This document shows, piece by piece, positions 45,773 to 53,600 of a stretch of DNA of 64,000 nt (positions within the stretch are counted from its first letter, which is position 1; each line of letters starts with the position of its first letter). Source of the DNA: Burkholderia guangdongensis (lineage in GTDB: Bacteria; Pseudomonadota; Gammaproteobacteria; Burkholderiales; Burkholderiaceae); contig NZ_JACBNX010000008.1 of the NCBI RefSeq assembly GCF_013403875.1, forward strand, positions 62,001 through 126,000, written 5' to 3'. A program made the position numbers and the translations under genes. The notes below the pieces were generated by a model. The model was not told the DNA's origin and made no database searches. It saw only the letters and a list, made by a program, of their open reading frames with translations.

Positions 45773-47520
45773 TGCGCGCCCTCCGGCAGCAGGCCGAGCG
45801 CCGCGTCGAGCGACACCGGGCGGTCATGCAGCAGTGCGTCGAACACCGCCGCATCGTTCGCGTGCGGCACGACCGCGAGCGGATCGGCCGGCAGCAGCTT
45901 GTAGCGCAGGATCAGATGCGCAAGCGCGAGACGGCGGTAGTCCGGCGCGAGCTGCACGCCCTCGCATGCCATCAGGATCGCGGCGCTCGCGTAGTACAGC
46001 GCCGAGCTGGCCTGACGCACGAGCGCGTCGTCACCGGCTTCGGCGACCTGCATGAGCGCGTCGCACGCACGCGCGAACACGCGCCGCAACGCCGCGCGGC
46101 TCGCATCCGGCAGCGGCGCCGCGCCGAGCTTGTCGCCGAGGAACGTGCGCAGCGCGTCGAGCGCCTGCTCGCGCTGCGCGGCGCGTGCGACGTCGAGCGC
46201 GACGATGTTGCTCGTGCCTTCCCAGATCGAGCCGAGATGCGCGTCGCGCAAGAGCCGCGCGTCGCTCCACTCCTCGATGTAACCGATGCCGCCGCGCACC
46301 TCCATCGCGTCGCCGGTCACGCGGCGCGCATCGCGGCACGCGCGGAACTTGATCAGCGGCGTCAGGATCCGCACGCAGCGCGCGGCCGCCTCGTCGCCCG
46401 CGTCCGCCTTCGGCAGCAGCAGCGCGATCTGCATGAAGAACGAGCGCGCGGCCTCGGTCGGCAGCAGCATCTTCATCAGCTGACGCTGCATCAGCGGCAT
46501 GTCGATCAGCCGACGGCCGAACGCCTCGCGATGCGCGACGATGTGAAGCGCCTCGTTCATCGCGCGCCGCATCAGCCCCGCCGCGCGCACGCCGTTCGAC
46601 AGCCGCGACATGTTGATCATGTCCGCCATCTGGTGGAAGCCGCGGCCCACCTCGCCGATCAGGTAGGCTTGCGCGCCTTCCAGCGTGATCTCGCCGCTCG
46701 CCATCGAGCGGGTGCCGAGCTTGTCCTTCAGGCGCACGATCCGGTAGCGGTTGCGCGTGCCGTCCGGCAGCGTCTTCGGCAGCAGGAACAGCGCGAGCCC
46801 CTTGATCCCGGCCGGCGTGCCGTCAGGCCGCGCAAGCACCATCGCGAGATCGGCGTCCGCGTTCGAGCAGAACCACTTGTCGCCGTAGAGGCGCCAGACG
46901 GCGTTGCCGTCGGCGTCGGTCTCGCGCGCGGCGCGCGTCGCGATCCGCGCGACGTCGGAGCCGGCCGCCTGCTCGGTCATGAACATCGCGCCCTGAAAGA
47001 GTTCGTCCGGATCGCGCGACGCGAGCATCGGCAGATAACGCGCGACCAGCTCCGGATCGCCGAAGCGGCGCAGCGTGCGGGTCAGCGAGTCGGTCATGCT
47101 GACCGGGCAGCAGAGCCCGAATTCGGCCTGCACGAACAGGAACGTCAGCGCGTACTTGACGAGCGGCGCCGCCGGCTCGGGCTGATGGCTCAGCGACGCG
47201 AGCCCGAGCTCGCCGAACGCGACACGCTCGAGCGCGACGTACGCCGGATGCTTGTCGATCCGCTGCAGCGACTCGCCGCGCCGGGTGCGGTGCTCGAGCT
47301 GCGGCGGATGCTTGTCCGCGCATGCGGCCAGCTCGTCGAGCTCGCCCGACACGCGCGCGCCGAGCGCGCGCAGTTGCGGCTCGAGCGCCGCATAGTGCGC
47401 GTCGCCCAGATGCAGCTTCAGCAGCGCGCCCAGATCCGGATCGGCAGCGAAAAAGTCCGCGCCGCGGCTGTCGGGGATGTTGTCGGCGCCGGTGCGCGGC
47501 GCAAGAACGGTGTCGGTCAT
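45769..47520 (-). CDS. Acyl-CoA dehydrogenase (AidB-like clade)
   Basis: 583 aa, longer than the usual 380 because of extra N- and C-terminal parts. FAD-binding/ACAD motifs: FQGAMFMTEQAAGSDVARI, WFCSNADADLAMVLAR, and the C-terminal VRGGIGYIEEWSDARLLRDA and GSIWEGTSNIVALDVARA. These resemble AidB-like members. The start at 47520 has GGAGACG 7 nt upstream. First gene of the ACAD-CoA-transferase-MFS unit, divergent from a LysR gene. Confidence 0.88.
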   Translation of the reverse strand: MTDTVLAPRTGADNIPDSRGADFFAADPDLGALLKLHLGDAHYAALEPQLRALGARVSGELDELAACADKHPPQLEHRTRRGESLQRIDKHPAYVALERVAFGELGLASLSHQPEPAAPLVKYALTFLFVQAEFGLCCPVSMTDSLTRTLRRFGDPELVARYLPMLASRDPDELFQGAMFMTEQAAGSDVARIATRAARETDADGNAVWRLYGDKWFCSNADADLAMVLARPDGTPAGIKGLALFLLPKTLPDGTRNRYRIVRLKDKLGTRSMASGEITLEGAQAYLIGEVGRGFHQMADMINMSRLSNGVRAAGLMRRAMNEALHIVAHREAFGRRLIDMPLMQRQLMKMLLPTEAARSFFMQIALLLPKADAGDEAAARCVRILTPLIKFRACRDARRVTGDAMEVRGGIGYIEEWSDARLLRDAHLGSIWEGTSNIVALDVARAAQREQALDALRTFLGDKLGAAPLPDASRAALRRVFARACDALMQVAEAGDDALVRQASSALYYASAAILMACEGVQLAPDYRRLALAHLILRYKLLPADPLAVVPHANDAAVFDALLHDRPVSLDAALGLLPEGAQ

Positions 47521-47560
47521 CGATTCGTCTCCTTCGTTGTGCATGCAGCGTAGAGGGGCG

Positions 47561-47615
47561 ATCGATAAGCGTCCAATACAGGATTTATTCGGTACGATAA
47601 GCTGTGTTTATCGAT
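47561..47615. promoter_or_regulatory. Candidate LysR operator between acyl-CoA dehydrogenase and lysR genes
   Basis: ATCGATAA (47561-47568) and its exact inverse TTATCGAT (47608-47615) lie 39 bp apart in the 120-bp divergent gap, with AT-richer sequence between. LysR-type activators commonly bind two separated elements. The regulator is inferred from position. Confidence 0.5.
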
Positions 47616-47640
47616 GAGATCGACGGGACGGAGGCGCGCG

Positions 47641-48543
47641 ATGGAACTGAAGCAACTGCGGTATTTCGTGGCGGTCGCCGAGGAACTGCATTTCGGGCGT
47701 GCGGCGAAACGGCTGTTCATCTCTCAGCCGGCGCTGAGCTTCGACATCCGCAAGTTCGAGGAGTCACTCGGCGTGCAGTTGTTCGCGCGCACCAGCAAGT
47801 CGGTCTCGCTGACGAACGCGGGCGAGGTGCTGCTCGGCGAGGCACGCCGGTTGCTGTCGCAGGCGGCGGAGGCCGAGCGGCTGACCGTGCGCTCCGCGTC
47901 CGGCCTTGCCGGGCGGCTGCGGATCGGCTTCGTCCATTCGATGCTGTACCGCGGGCTGCCGGACGCGGTGCGGCGCTTCGAAGCCGACTATGCGGGCGTC
48001 GAGGTCGTGCTCGCCGAGCTGAACACGCAGGCGCAGGTGCAGGCGCTGCAACGCGGGCAGATCGATCTCGGCTACGCGCACTGGGGCCACTTCCCGCCGG
48101 AGGTCGAGTCGACGCCGATCTACGCGGAGCCGTTCGTCTGCTGCCTGCCGGCCGCGCATCCGCTCGCGCGGCACGAGCGGGTCGCGCTCGCGACGCTCGC
48201 GCAGGAGCCGTTCATCCTGTTCCCGCGCGACGCGGCGCCGCACTATCACGACCTGATCATCGCGCAGTGCGTGAGCGCCGGCTTCAGCCCGCTGATCCGC
48301 CACGAGGCGCGGCTGTGGCAGACGGTGCTGTCGATGGTCGAGTTCGGGATGGGCGTCGCGCTCGTGCCGCGCGTGCTGACGCAGGTGCGCAGCGACCAGT
48401 TGGCGTTTCGGCCGCTCACCGACGCGACACTCGAATCGCGCACGCTGGAGCTGAGGCGCAGCGGACCGGCAGAGCCGGTCGGGCTGCGGTTCGCCGAGTA
48501 TCTACGCGCGGCGCTCGATGCGGGATCGGCTGGGGACGCATAA
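47641..48543 (+). CDS. LysR-family transcriptional regulator
   Basis: 300 aa. N-terminal winged HTH MELKQLRYFVAVAEELHFG ... AALSFDIRKFEESLGVQLF-like stretch (residues 1-62) and a periplasmic-binding-like effector domain (about 90-295). The start at 47641 (MELKQLRYF) is the typical LTTR start; an in-frame extension upstream would lie over the operator. It is the likely regulator of the divergent ACAD/CoA-transferase/MFS genes. Confidence 0.92.
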   Translation: MELKQLRYFVAVAEELHFGRAAKRLFISQPALSFDIRKFEESLGVQLFARTSKSVSLTNAGEVLLGEARRLLSQAAEAERLTVRSASGLAGRLRIGFVHSMLYRGLPDAVRRFEADYAGVEVVLAELNTQAQVQALQRGQIDLGYAHWGHFPPEVESTPIYAEPFVCCLPAAHPLARHERVALATLAQEPFILFPRDAAPHYHDLIIAQCVSAGFSPLIRHEARLWQTVLSMVEFGMGVALVPRVLTQVRSDQLAFRPLTDATLESRTLELRRSGPAEPVGLRFAEYLRAALDAGSAGDA

Positions 48544-48601
48544 AAATTTGAAGAAAGTACTTTACGAGCCCCAAAAAGCCTGACATAATTTTAGCTTCTT
48601 T

Positions 48602-48676
48602 GGGCGGTTAGCTCAGCGGTAGAGCACTGCCTTCACACGGCAGGGGTCACTGGTTCGATCCCAGTACCGCCCACCA
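48602..48676 (+). tRNA. tRNA-Val (CAC)
   Basis: 75 nt with encoded CCA. GGGCGGTTAGCTCAGCGG start, anticodon stem-loop CTGCC-TTCACAC-GGCAG (anticodon CAC), T-arm GGTTCGATCCC and the 3' end ACCGCCCACCA pairing with the 5' end. A promoter-like TTTACG/CATAAT pair lies just upstream. The DNA after it changes composition and content. Confidence 0.96.
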
Positions 48677-48709
48677 AAGAATATTCCGGGATGTTCCGAA
48701 CACATCCTG

Positions 48710-48744
48710 AAACCCGCGTAGCTGCAAGGCTTCGCGGGTTTTTT
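48710..48744 (+). terminator. Terminator after tRNA-Val
   Basis: AAACCCGCG (48710-48718) and CGCGGGTT (48733-48740) form a stem with a 14-nt loop, followed by a T-run. Confidence 0.75.
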
Positions 48745-48819
48745 CATTCCGACCACAGTAAACATCCAGCGGACGGCGAATCCACGTTAAACCATGCACT
48801 CGGGTTCGATGCCGACCAC

Positions 48820-49869
48820 TCACTCATTCCCGTCATCCAGGCCGCCCAATTCACGCTCGATCTGCTCGATACTCGGCAGACTGGTCTGCAACTCGATCGG
48901 CAAATCCTGTAACAACTTGAATTCGGCAATACCCATCGGCTGACTCTTGTCGCTCAGCGCGTATTCGGCCACCAGCTTGTTCTTGCCCTTGCATAACAGC
49001 AGGCCAAGGCTGCGGTTGTCATGCTCGCCCTTGACCTGCCTGTCCACAGCGGTAAGGTAAAAACCCAGTTGCCCCAGATGTTCCGGTTTGAATTCCCCAG
49101 CCTTGAGTTCAATCACCACGTAACATCGCAACTTCACGTGGTAAAACAACAGGTCGATAAAGAACTCATCGCCGCCCACGTTCAACAACACTTGACGACC
49201 GACGAAGGCAAATCCTGCGCCCAGCTCCAGCAGGAATTCCGTGACATGCCGGACCAGCGCGTGCTCGATATCGCGCTCCAACGCCTCCTCGCCCAATCCG
49301 AGGAAGTCGAAACGGTACGGGTCTTTCAGGGATTCGCGCGCCAGATCGGACTGCGGCGCAGGCAAGGTGACCGGAAAGTTGGTGACGGCCTGGCCGCTGC
49401 GTTCCAGCAAGCGGCTTTCGATCTGCATCACCAGCACGTTGCGTGACCAGCCATGCTCGATGGCTTTGGCCGCGTACCAGCGCCGGGTCTCGGGGCCGGG
49501 CAATTTATCCAGCAGGGCCAACTGGTGGTACCAAGGCAATTGTGCAAGCACCCCTTGCACAAATTCGGCATCCGGCCAGGCCTCGGCAAAAGCACGCATG
49601 TATTTGAGGTTACGCGGCGACAGCCCCTTCATGTCCGGGAAGGCACGACGCAGGTCATGCGCCAACCGATCGATGACCTTGGCACCCCACCCCTGTTCGG
49701 CCTGCCGCTGCAAAATGTCACGGCCAAGTCTCCAATACAGCAGCACCAGTTCCTGGTTGACCGCCAGCGACGTACGCTGCCGGGCAGCGTGGATGCGAGT
49801 TCTCAACTCCGCCAGCCAGTCGGCATAACCTGCCGGCGGCGGCGTCAGGGAAGCCGGATTGTCGCTCAT
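48820..49869 (-). CDS. DUF1016 (YhcG-type) PDDEXK nuclease domain protein
   Basis: 349 aa. The N-terminal DUF1016 helical part (LAVNQELVLLYWRLGRDIL, GLSPRNLKYMRAFAEAWPD) is followed by a PD-(D/E)XK nuclease-like domain with DEFFIDLLFYHVKLRCYVVI and ELKAGEFKPEHLGQLG (core D...ELK). Such proteins often accompany type I restriction or defence loci, but here no restriction or methylase gene is near. Base composition (about 57% GC) is below the genome level, and it lies right after a tRNA gene; both suggest transfer. Confidence 0.88.
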   Translation of the reverse strand: MSDNPASLTPPPAGYADWLAELRTRIHAARQRTSLAVNQELVLLYWRLGRDILQRQAEQGWGAKVIDRLAHDLRRAFPDMKGLSPRNLKYMRAFAEAWPDAEFVQGVLAQLPWYHQLALLDKLPGPETRRWYAAKAIEHGWSRNVLVMQIESRLLERSGQAVTNFPVTLPAPQSDLARESLKDPYRFDFLGLGEEALERDIEHALVRHVTEFLLELGAGFAFVGRQVLLNVGGDEFFIDLLFYHVKLRCYVVIELKAGEFKPEHLGQLGFYLTAVDRQVKGEHDNRSLGLLLCKGKNKLVAEYALSDKSQPMGIAEFKLLQDLPIELQTSLPSIEQIERELGGLDDGNE

Positions 49870-50290
49870 GCAGTTTCTCCACGCCCAAGCCCGGCGATTT
49901 TCCTCCTGCTCACTCCCCGCTCGATCGTCAACAAGAATGAAGAGCCCGCTTGGAGCTTCGCTCTCCGAGAGATGGTCATATTCGTATCGCCAGCGATACC
50001 GTCTGGTCGACTGCGCAGTGGTTGGCTATCGGAGCCGACCATTCTTTGCTAGCCGGAAGATTTCCCGACCGCCACATCATGGTCCGCATTCTATCGGACT
50101 TTCCACCCCACACCAGGCTGACCTCGATGCGGCGGCCGGATCGAGTACGGCACCACAACCGAGGTGTACGGCGTCGAGCCGACCGCCAGGGTGTAATGCG
50201 GCGCCAACGTGAGCGCGTTGCCGGCCGTTACCCGTAAAATCCGCCGGAGAATTGCCGTTATCCAGGCACATCAACCACAAGAAAGAGACC
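49870..50290. other. Non-coding or decayed stretch between DUF1016 gene and lipoprotein gene
   Basis: 421 bp of mixed composition. Several short readings on the plus strand (for example around 49950-50235) show no start signal or recognisable family. It may be decayed mobile DNA plus the promoter of the lipoprotein gene (AGAGACC precedes ATG 50291). Confidence 0.5.
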
Positions 50291-50761
50291 ATGCGAACCA
50301 TCACCTCAGGATGCGCTCTAGCAGCGCTCGCCCTTCTCGCCGGCTGTTCGACCAGCCAGTCCGTCATGCAGGGCGCGCAGGCGAACGGCGTGCCAATGAC
50401 GAAGGCCTGCTTCGTCAACCACGGCGGCAATTCCGTTGACATGGACGCCCGTATTCAGCAGAACCTCGAGAACCATGGCGTCTCGGTGCTGACGGCTCCC
50501 GGTTGCGACAAGAACACTCAAGGCGTCGATTTCACGGTCACCTACACTGACCAGTGGTGGTGGGACATCGTCATGTACTTGAAGGCGGTTGATATCCACT
50601 TCTACACCGCGCCGGGCGGCCAATTGATCGCGTCCGGTCACTGGAACAATTCGCCGCTGCATCAGTTTCCGAGCGCCGACGGCGTCGTCGCGAACCTGAT
50701 GGACGACATGTTCAATCATGCATCAGGGGGCGTGGTCAGAACGAGTTCGGCGGCGAAATGA
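50291..50761 (+). CDS. Putative lipoprotein, conserved hypothetical
   Basis: 156 aa. Lipoprotein signal MRTITSGCALAALALLAGC with lipobox LAGC (C19). The mature part holds two cysteines (KACFVNHGG, APGCDKNTQG) likely disulfide-bonded, and an aromatic segment YTDQWWWDIVMYLKAVDIHF. No function recognised. The start is supported by GAAAGAGACC upstream and by the perfect signal. Confidence 0.75.
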   Translation: MRTITSGCALAALALLAGCSTSQSVMQGAQANGVPMTKACFVNHGGNSVDMDARIQQNLENHGVSVLTAPGCDKNTQGVDFTVTYTDQWWWDIVMYLKAVDIHFYTAPGGQLIASGHWNNSPLHQFPSADGVVANLMDDMFNHASGGVVRTSSAAK

Positions 50762-50870
50762 AGCCGCAGCGAGCGGCGGCACGCTCGAGACGTTCAGGCG
50801 CGCGGCAGCGGCGGGAACGCGAGCCTGATCAGCAGGTCCGACGCGTCCGTCAATTTCGGCCCCATTCGCG

Positions 50871-51155
50871 TCACGGGATCTTTCGTGAAAAGCCGAGAAC
50901 GATAATCTCTTCCGCGAACCGCTGGCCGTGATCGAGTGCCTGATCCAACGTCATTCCAATGCCGGGAGTATGTCGCACGTCCATCCTGTACTGGCCATGC
51001 ACGGGCATGCCGTCTTTGCGCTGAATGATCGACGTGATGTCATAACCGCGGATCGCCGGCGGATTACCGGCAGCCTCATACAGCGGATCCGCATTGATGA
51101 CGATGTGGTAGGCCCCGTCGTCAATCTCGCGCTGATTGCCGTGTTGAATCATCAT
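50871..51155 (-). CDS. Hypothetical protein overlapping the SRAP gene
   Basis: 94 aa from MMIQHGNQREIDDGAYHIV to FAEEIIVLGFSRKIP. It starts inside the SRAP gene (35-nt overlap) with AGGAGACAGGCG just upstream, so it is translationally coupled. No family recognised; the mix of charged and hydrophobic residues suggests a small folded cytoplasmic protein. Co-operation with the SRAP protein is inferred only from the overlap. Confidence 0.65.
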   Translation of the reverse strand: MMIQHGNQREIDDGAYHIVINADPLYEAAGNPPAIRGYDITSIIQRKDGMPVHGQYRMDVRHTPGIGMTLDQALDHGQRFAEEIIVLGFSRKIP

Positions 51156-51735
51156 CGCCTGTCTCCTGGTCACTGCTCTTCGGCGTCGATTCGGCCGCCA
51201 TCTCGTCAGCCGGATAGAGCTGCAGCATCGATCGTGCGGCCTCGACGTTCGAGGTCGTGAGCCATTCCTCCCAGTCGGTAGGCCGCAGGATGACGACCGA
51301 GCGCTTCTCGTCGCCCGGCTTGTGCATGCGCGACATGAACGGGTGGCCGTCAGCGTTGATCGTCACCATCGACATGACGTCCCGATCGACGCCCTTGCTG
51401 TCTCTCACTGTCCGCCAGATCCCGGCGACACACATCGGCCGCCATCCGGTCAGTCCGATCCGTTGCCACTCGCACGGCCCGAGCGTCCACTCGTCGCGGT
51501 CATTTTGCCGAGCGTGCGGATACATCGGTTCGACCACGGATAGCATGTCGCGCGGCCAGAAGGCAAAGCCGGCCAAACGCGCCTCGAGCTCACCGTTGAC
51601 GCTCGCGACGATCGGTGCAAGGTAGTCTTGGTAGATGTCGGGCCGCCACGGTGTGCGGCGGTACAGATCCTTCAGCGGAATGAGCTTCAGCTCGTTGAGG
51701 TCGTACTCGCCCGGCGCGTGATAGTTCGTGCACAT
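51121..51735 (-). CDS. SRAP (YedK/HMCES-type) protein with a core deletion
   Basis: 204 aa. SRAP proteins cross-link to abasic sites in single-stranded DNA through Cys2. Here MCTNYHAPGEYDL keeps Cys2; VVEPMYPH keeps the catalytic Glu (E69, E105-like); and INADGHPFMSRMHKPGDEKR keeps the His region (H138). The segment that carries the conserved Asn motif (NAR(x)E) between GFAFWPRD and VVEP is missing, an apparent in-frame loss of roughly 40 residues near 51540-51552. The C-terminus has an acidic tail. The start MCTNYH at 51735 is required by the Cys2 chemistry. Confidence 0.8.
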   Translation of the reverse strand: MCTNYHAPGEYDLNELKLIPLKDLYRRTPWRPDIYQDYLAPIVASVNGELEARLAGFAFWPRDMLSVVEPMYPHARQNDRDEWTLGPCEWQRIGLTGWRPMCVAGIWRTVRDSKGVDRDVMSMVTINADGHPFMSRMHKPGDEKRSVVILRPTDWEEWLTTSNVEAARSMLQLYPADEMAAESTPKSSDQETGDDDSTRQSARD

Positions 51736-51967
51736 CGCGGTCCCACTTTCTGGACTCGACGCGGATAGCTTATCGCGAAATATACGGTATGGCCGCACTG
51801 TGTTGAGTGCGTCATGCGTATGGGTACCCCAACCTATTGGCCCGCGAGTATGAGCAGCTCACTGCCGATTGCCTCGCAGCTGGCGCCAAAACCTAGGACG
51901 CCGCGTTCGCGTCCTATGATGATCTTTGCATCCTGGATTTTCAGAACGTGAGATCGGGGGAATCGCC

Positions 51968-52363
51968 ATGCACGCGGATCACGGCATCTATTTCCATGGG
52001 ACCACTGCAGACCGGATTCTCAACATCATGCAATCCGGCGTCCTGCGCCCAGACAACGACCGACGGATATTTCTCGGCCGTCATTCCTGGGAAGCCTGTT
52101 TCGTGCACGGGGGCGACAAGCGGCTACGGGCAAGTTTCGTGATCAAGGTGAAGCTGCTGGATATCGGCGCGGCCACCCGGTTACTCTGTCAGACGCCAGG
52201 CGTGCAAGATACGCTGATCATTCAGACCGACGCGCCGATCCAGGTCGAGGTCCTCGAACTGTATGTTCGCCGCCTGCATCGCGATTCCCCGGCGTCGCTG
52301 GAACGCATTGCGGGCGCACCGGACATACGCGCGTACCTCCAGGCATGCGGTGCCATGACTTGA
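51968..52363 (+). CDS. Hypothetical protein with ADP-ribosyltransferase-like opening
   Basis: 131 aa from MHADHGIYFHGTTADRILN. The HGT...I...SGVLRP pattern followed by GRHSWEACFVHGG recalls the beta-strand/helix start of ADP-ribosyltransferase-fold proteins (KptA/DarT-like), but a full catalytic triad is not identifiable, so this is a suggestion only. GGGGGAATC lies before the ATG. Neighbours do not show a toxin-antitoxin pair. Lower-GC accessory setting. Confidence 0.6.
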   Translation: MHADHGIYFHGTTADRILNIMQSGVLRPDNDRRIFLGRHSWEACFVHGGDKRLRASFVIKVKLLDIGAATRLLCQTPGVQDTLIIQTDAPIQVEVLELYVRRLHRDSPASLERIAGAPDIRAYLQACGAMT

Positions 52364-52417
52364 CGGCATGGCACCGATCGCGCCCGACGACTTCCGCAAA
52401 ACGCGGATCTGGAACAC

Positions 52418-53389
52418 TCACTGCGCGTTCACATCACCGGTCTGGGCGATCTTGGTCAGCACGCCCTTCTGGTACGCGTACCACGCCGCCAGGCAAGGCT
52501 TGTCGCGGCAGTTCTTTTCACGATAGTTCCACTGCTTGCGCGCCCGCTCGGCAAACGCCGCCTTGTCGGTCACGGCGGCCTTTGCCTGCTGGTAGATGCC
52601 GCCCAGTTCGCGATCGGACGCCGCGAGATCCGGATCGTGGCAGATCAGATACTCGGTGAGCGTGTGCGCCTGCGCGCAATCGAAGCTCGTCTGGTAGGTT
52701 TGCCCCGACGCGTTGTCGGCTTGCGCAGCCGCACCGTTCGGATTGGAGCCGACCATGGCAGCGGCGGATGCCATCGGCACAACCGAGTCCGCCGTGGCGA
52801 CTTGCGATGCGGCGTCCGCCGCTGGATTGGCTGTGGCTTGCGTCGTGTTCGTCGTTGCACTTTGCGGCTGTTTCGCAGCCGTCTGTGATTCGGCACTCGC
52901 CATCGCGGAGCCGCTCTGTGTGTTGGCACCCTGGCCGGATTGCGCAGCGAGTTGTGCGATGCGATTCAAATCGTCCGTCTGGATTTTCCGGACAAAGGAA
53001 AGTGAAACCTGCGATCCGTCCCACATCGTGGCCGCCAGATTGTAGGAGGTGTGGTCGCTATTCCAGACCTTGCGGATGGTCATGATTTTTTCTCCGCCGC
53101 CAGGAATGGTCACTTTCAGATTGACCGTTTCGTTTGTCGTATCGATGTCGCCGACAGTCACGGGCATGAACGTATCGCCGAATATCGTCTGGAGCCGATT
53201 GTCCGAGTAATTGAGCGTCCATAAGCCGGAGCTGTCGGACGGATTCCACACACCCGAGATGTCCTTGATCAGCGCGACTTTCGCGTCCGCAGCGGAATTG
53301 GATGTCGGCGCCGACGGAGCATTGTTCTTGTCACATCCCGACAGAACGAGCGCTGCCGTGCAAAAAGCGACTGCAAACAACCGTTTCAT
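52418..53389 (-). CDS. Lipoprotein with C-terminal LprI/DUF1311 domain
   Basis: 323 aa. Lipoprotein signal MKRLFAVAFCTAALVLSGC (C19). Residues 40-135 form a beta-rich domain (SGVWNPSDSSGLWTLNYSDN), then a Ser/Ala/Gln/Thr-rich linker (about 145-225). The C-terminal domain has four cysteines in SFDCAQAHTLTEYLICHDP and KNCRDKPCLAAW, matching LprI (DUF1311), a family implicated in lysozyme inhibition. A periplasmic or outer-membrane location is inferred. Confidence 0.82.
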   Translation of the reverse strand: MKRLFAVAFCTAALVLSGCDKNNAPSAPTSNSAADAKVALIKDISGVWNPSDSSGLWTLNYSDNRLQTIFGDTFMPVTVGDIDTTNETVNLKVTIPGGGEKIMTIRKVWNSDHTSYNLAATMWDGSQVSLSFVRKIQTDDLNRIAQLAAQSGQGANTQSGSAMASAESQTAAKQPQSATTNTTQATANPAADAASQVATADSVVPMASAAAMVGSNPNGAAAQADNASGQTYQTSFDCAQAHTLTEYLICHDPDLAASDRELGGIYQQAKAAVTDKAAFAERARKQWNYREKNCRDKPCLAAWYAYQKGVLTKIAQTGDVNAQ

Positions 53390-53600
53390 GATGTCCCCTG
53401 GCTTTTGTGGTCTGGTCTGTATTCTTGCTCTCAGTCCGCAAATCTAGCGCATCCTCCCTGATCCTCATAGTGGGTATGGATGCGTAGCCGGTCGAATGCT
53501 TCTCGAGTCATCACCTCGCCCGATGCCAACTCAGGCCGCTTCCCCAACAGCGGCCTTATCGCCACGAGGCCAGGAACAGCAAGGATGGGGAGCGGGTGTA

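Noticed and set aside
49859..50237. Short plus-strand frames in the gap before the lipoprotein gene
   Set aside because: No Shine-Dalgarno, no conserved motif, and mutually overlapping frames.
48677..53400. Possible complete genomic island with att sites
   Set aside because: No integrase or direct repeat of the tRNA-Val 3' end was seen in the window.
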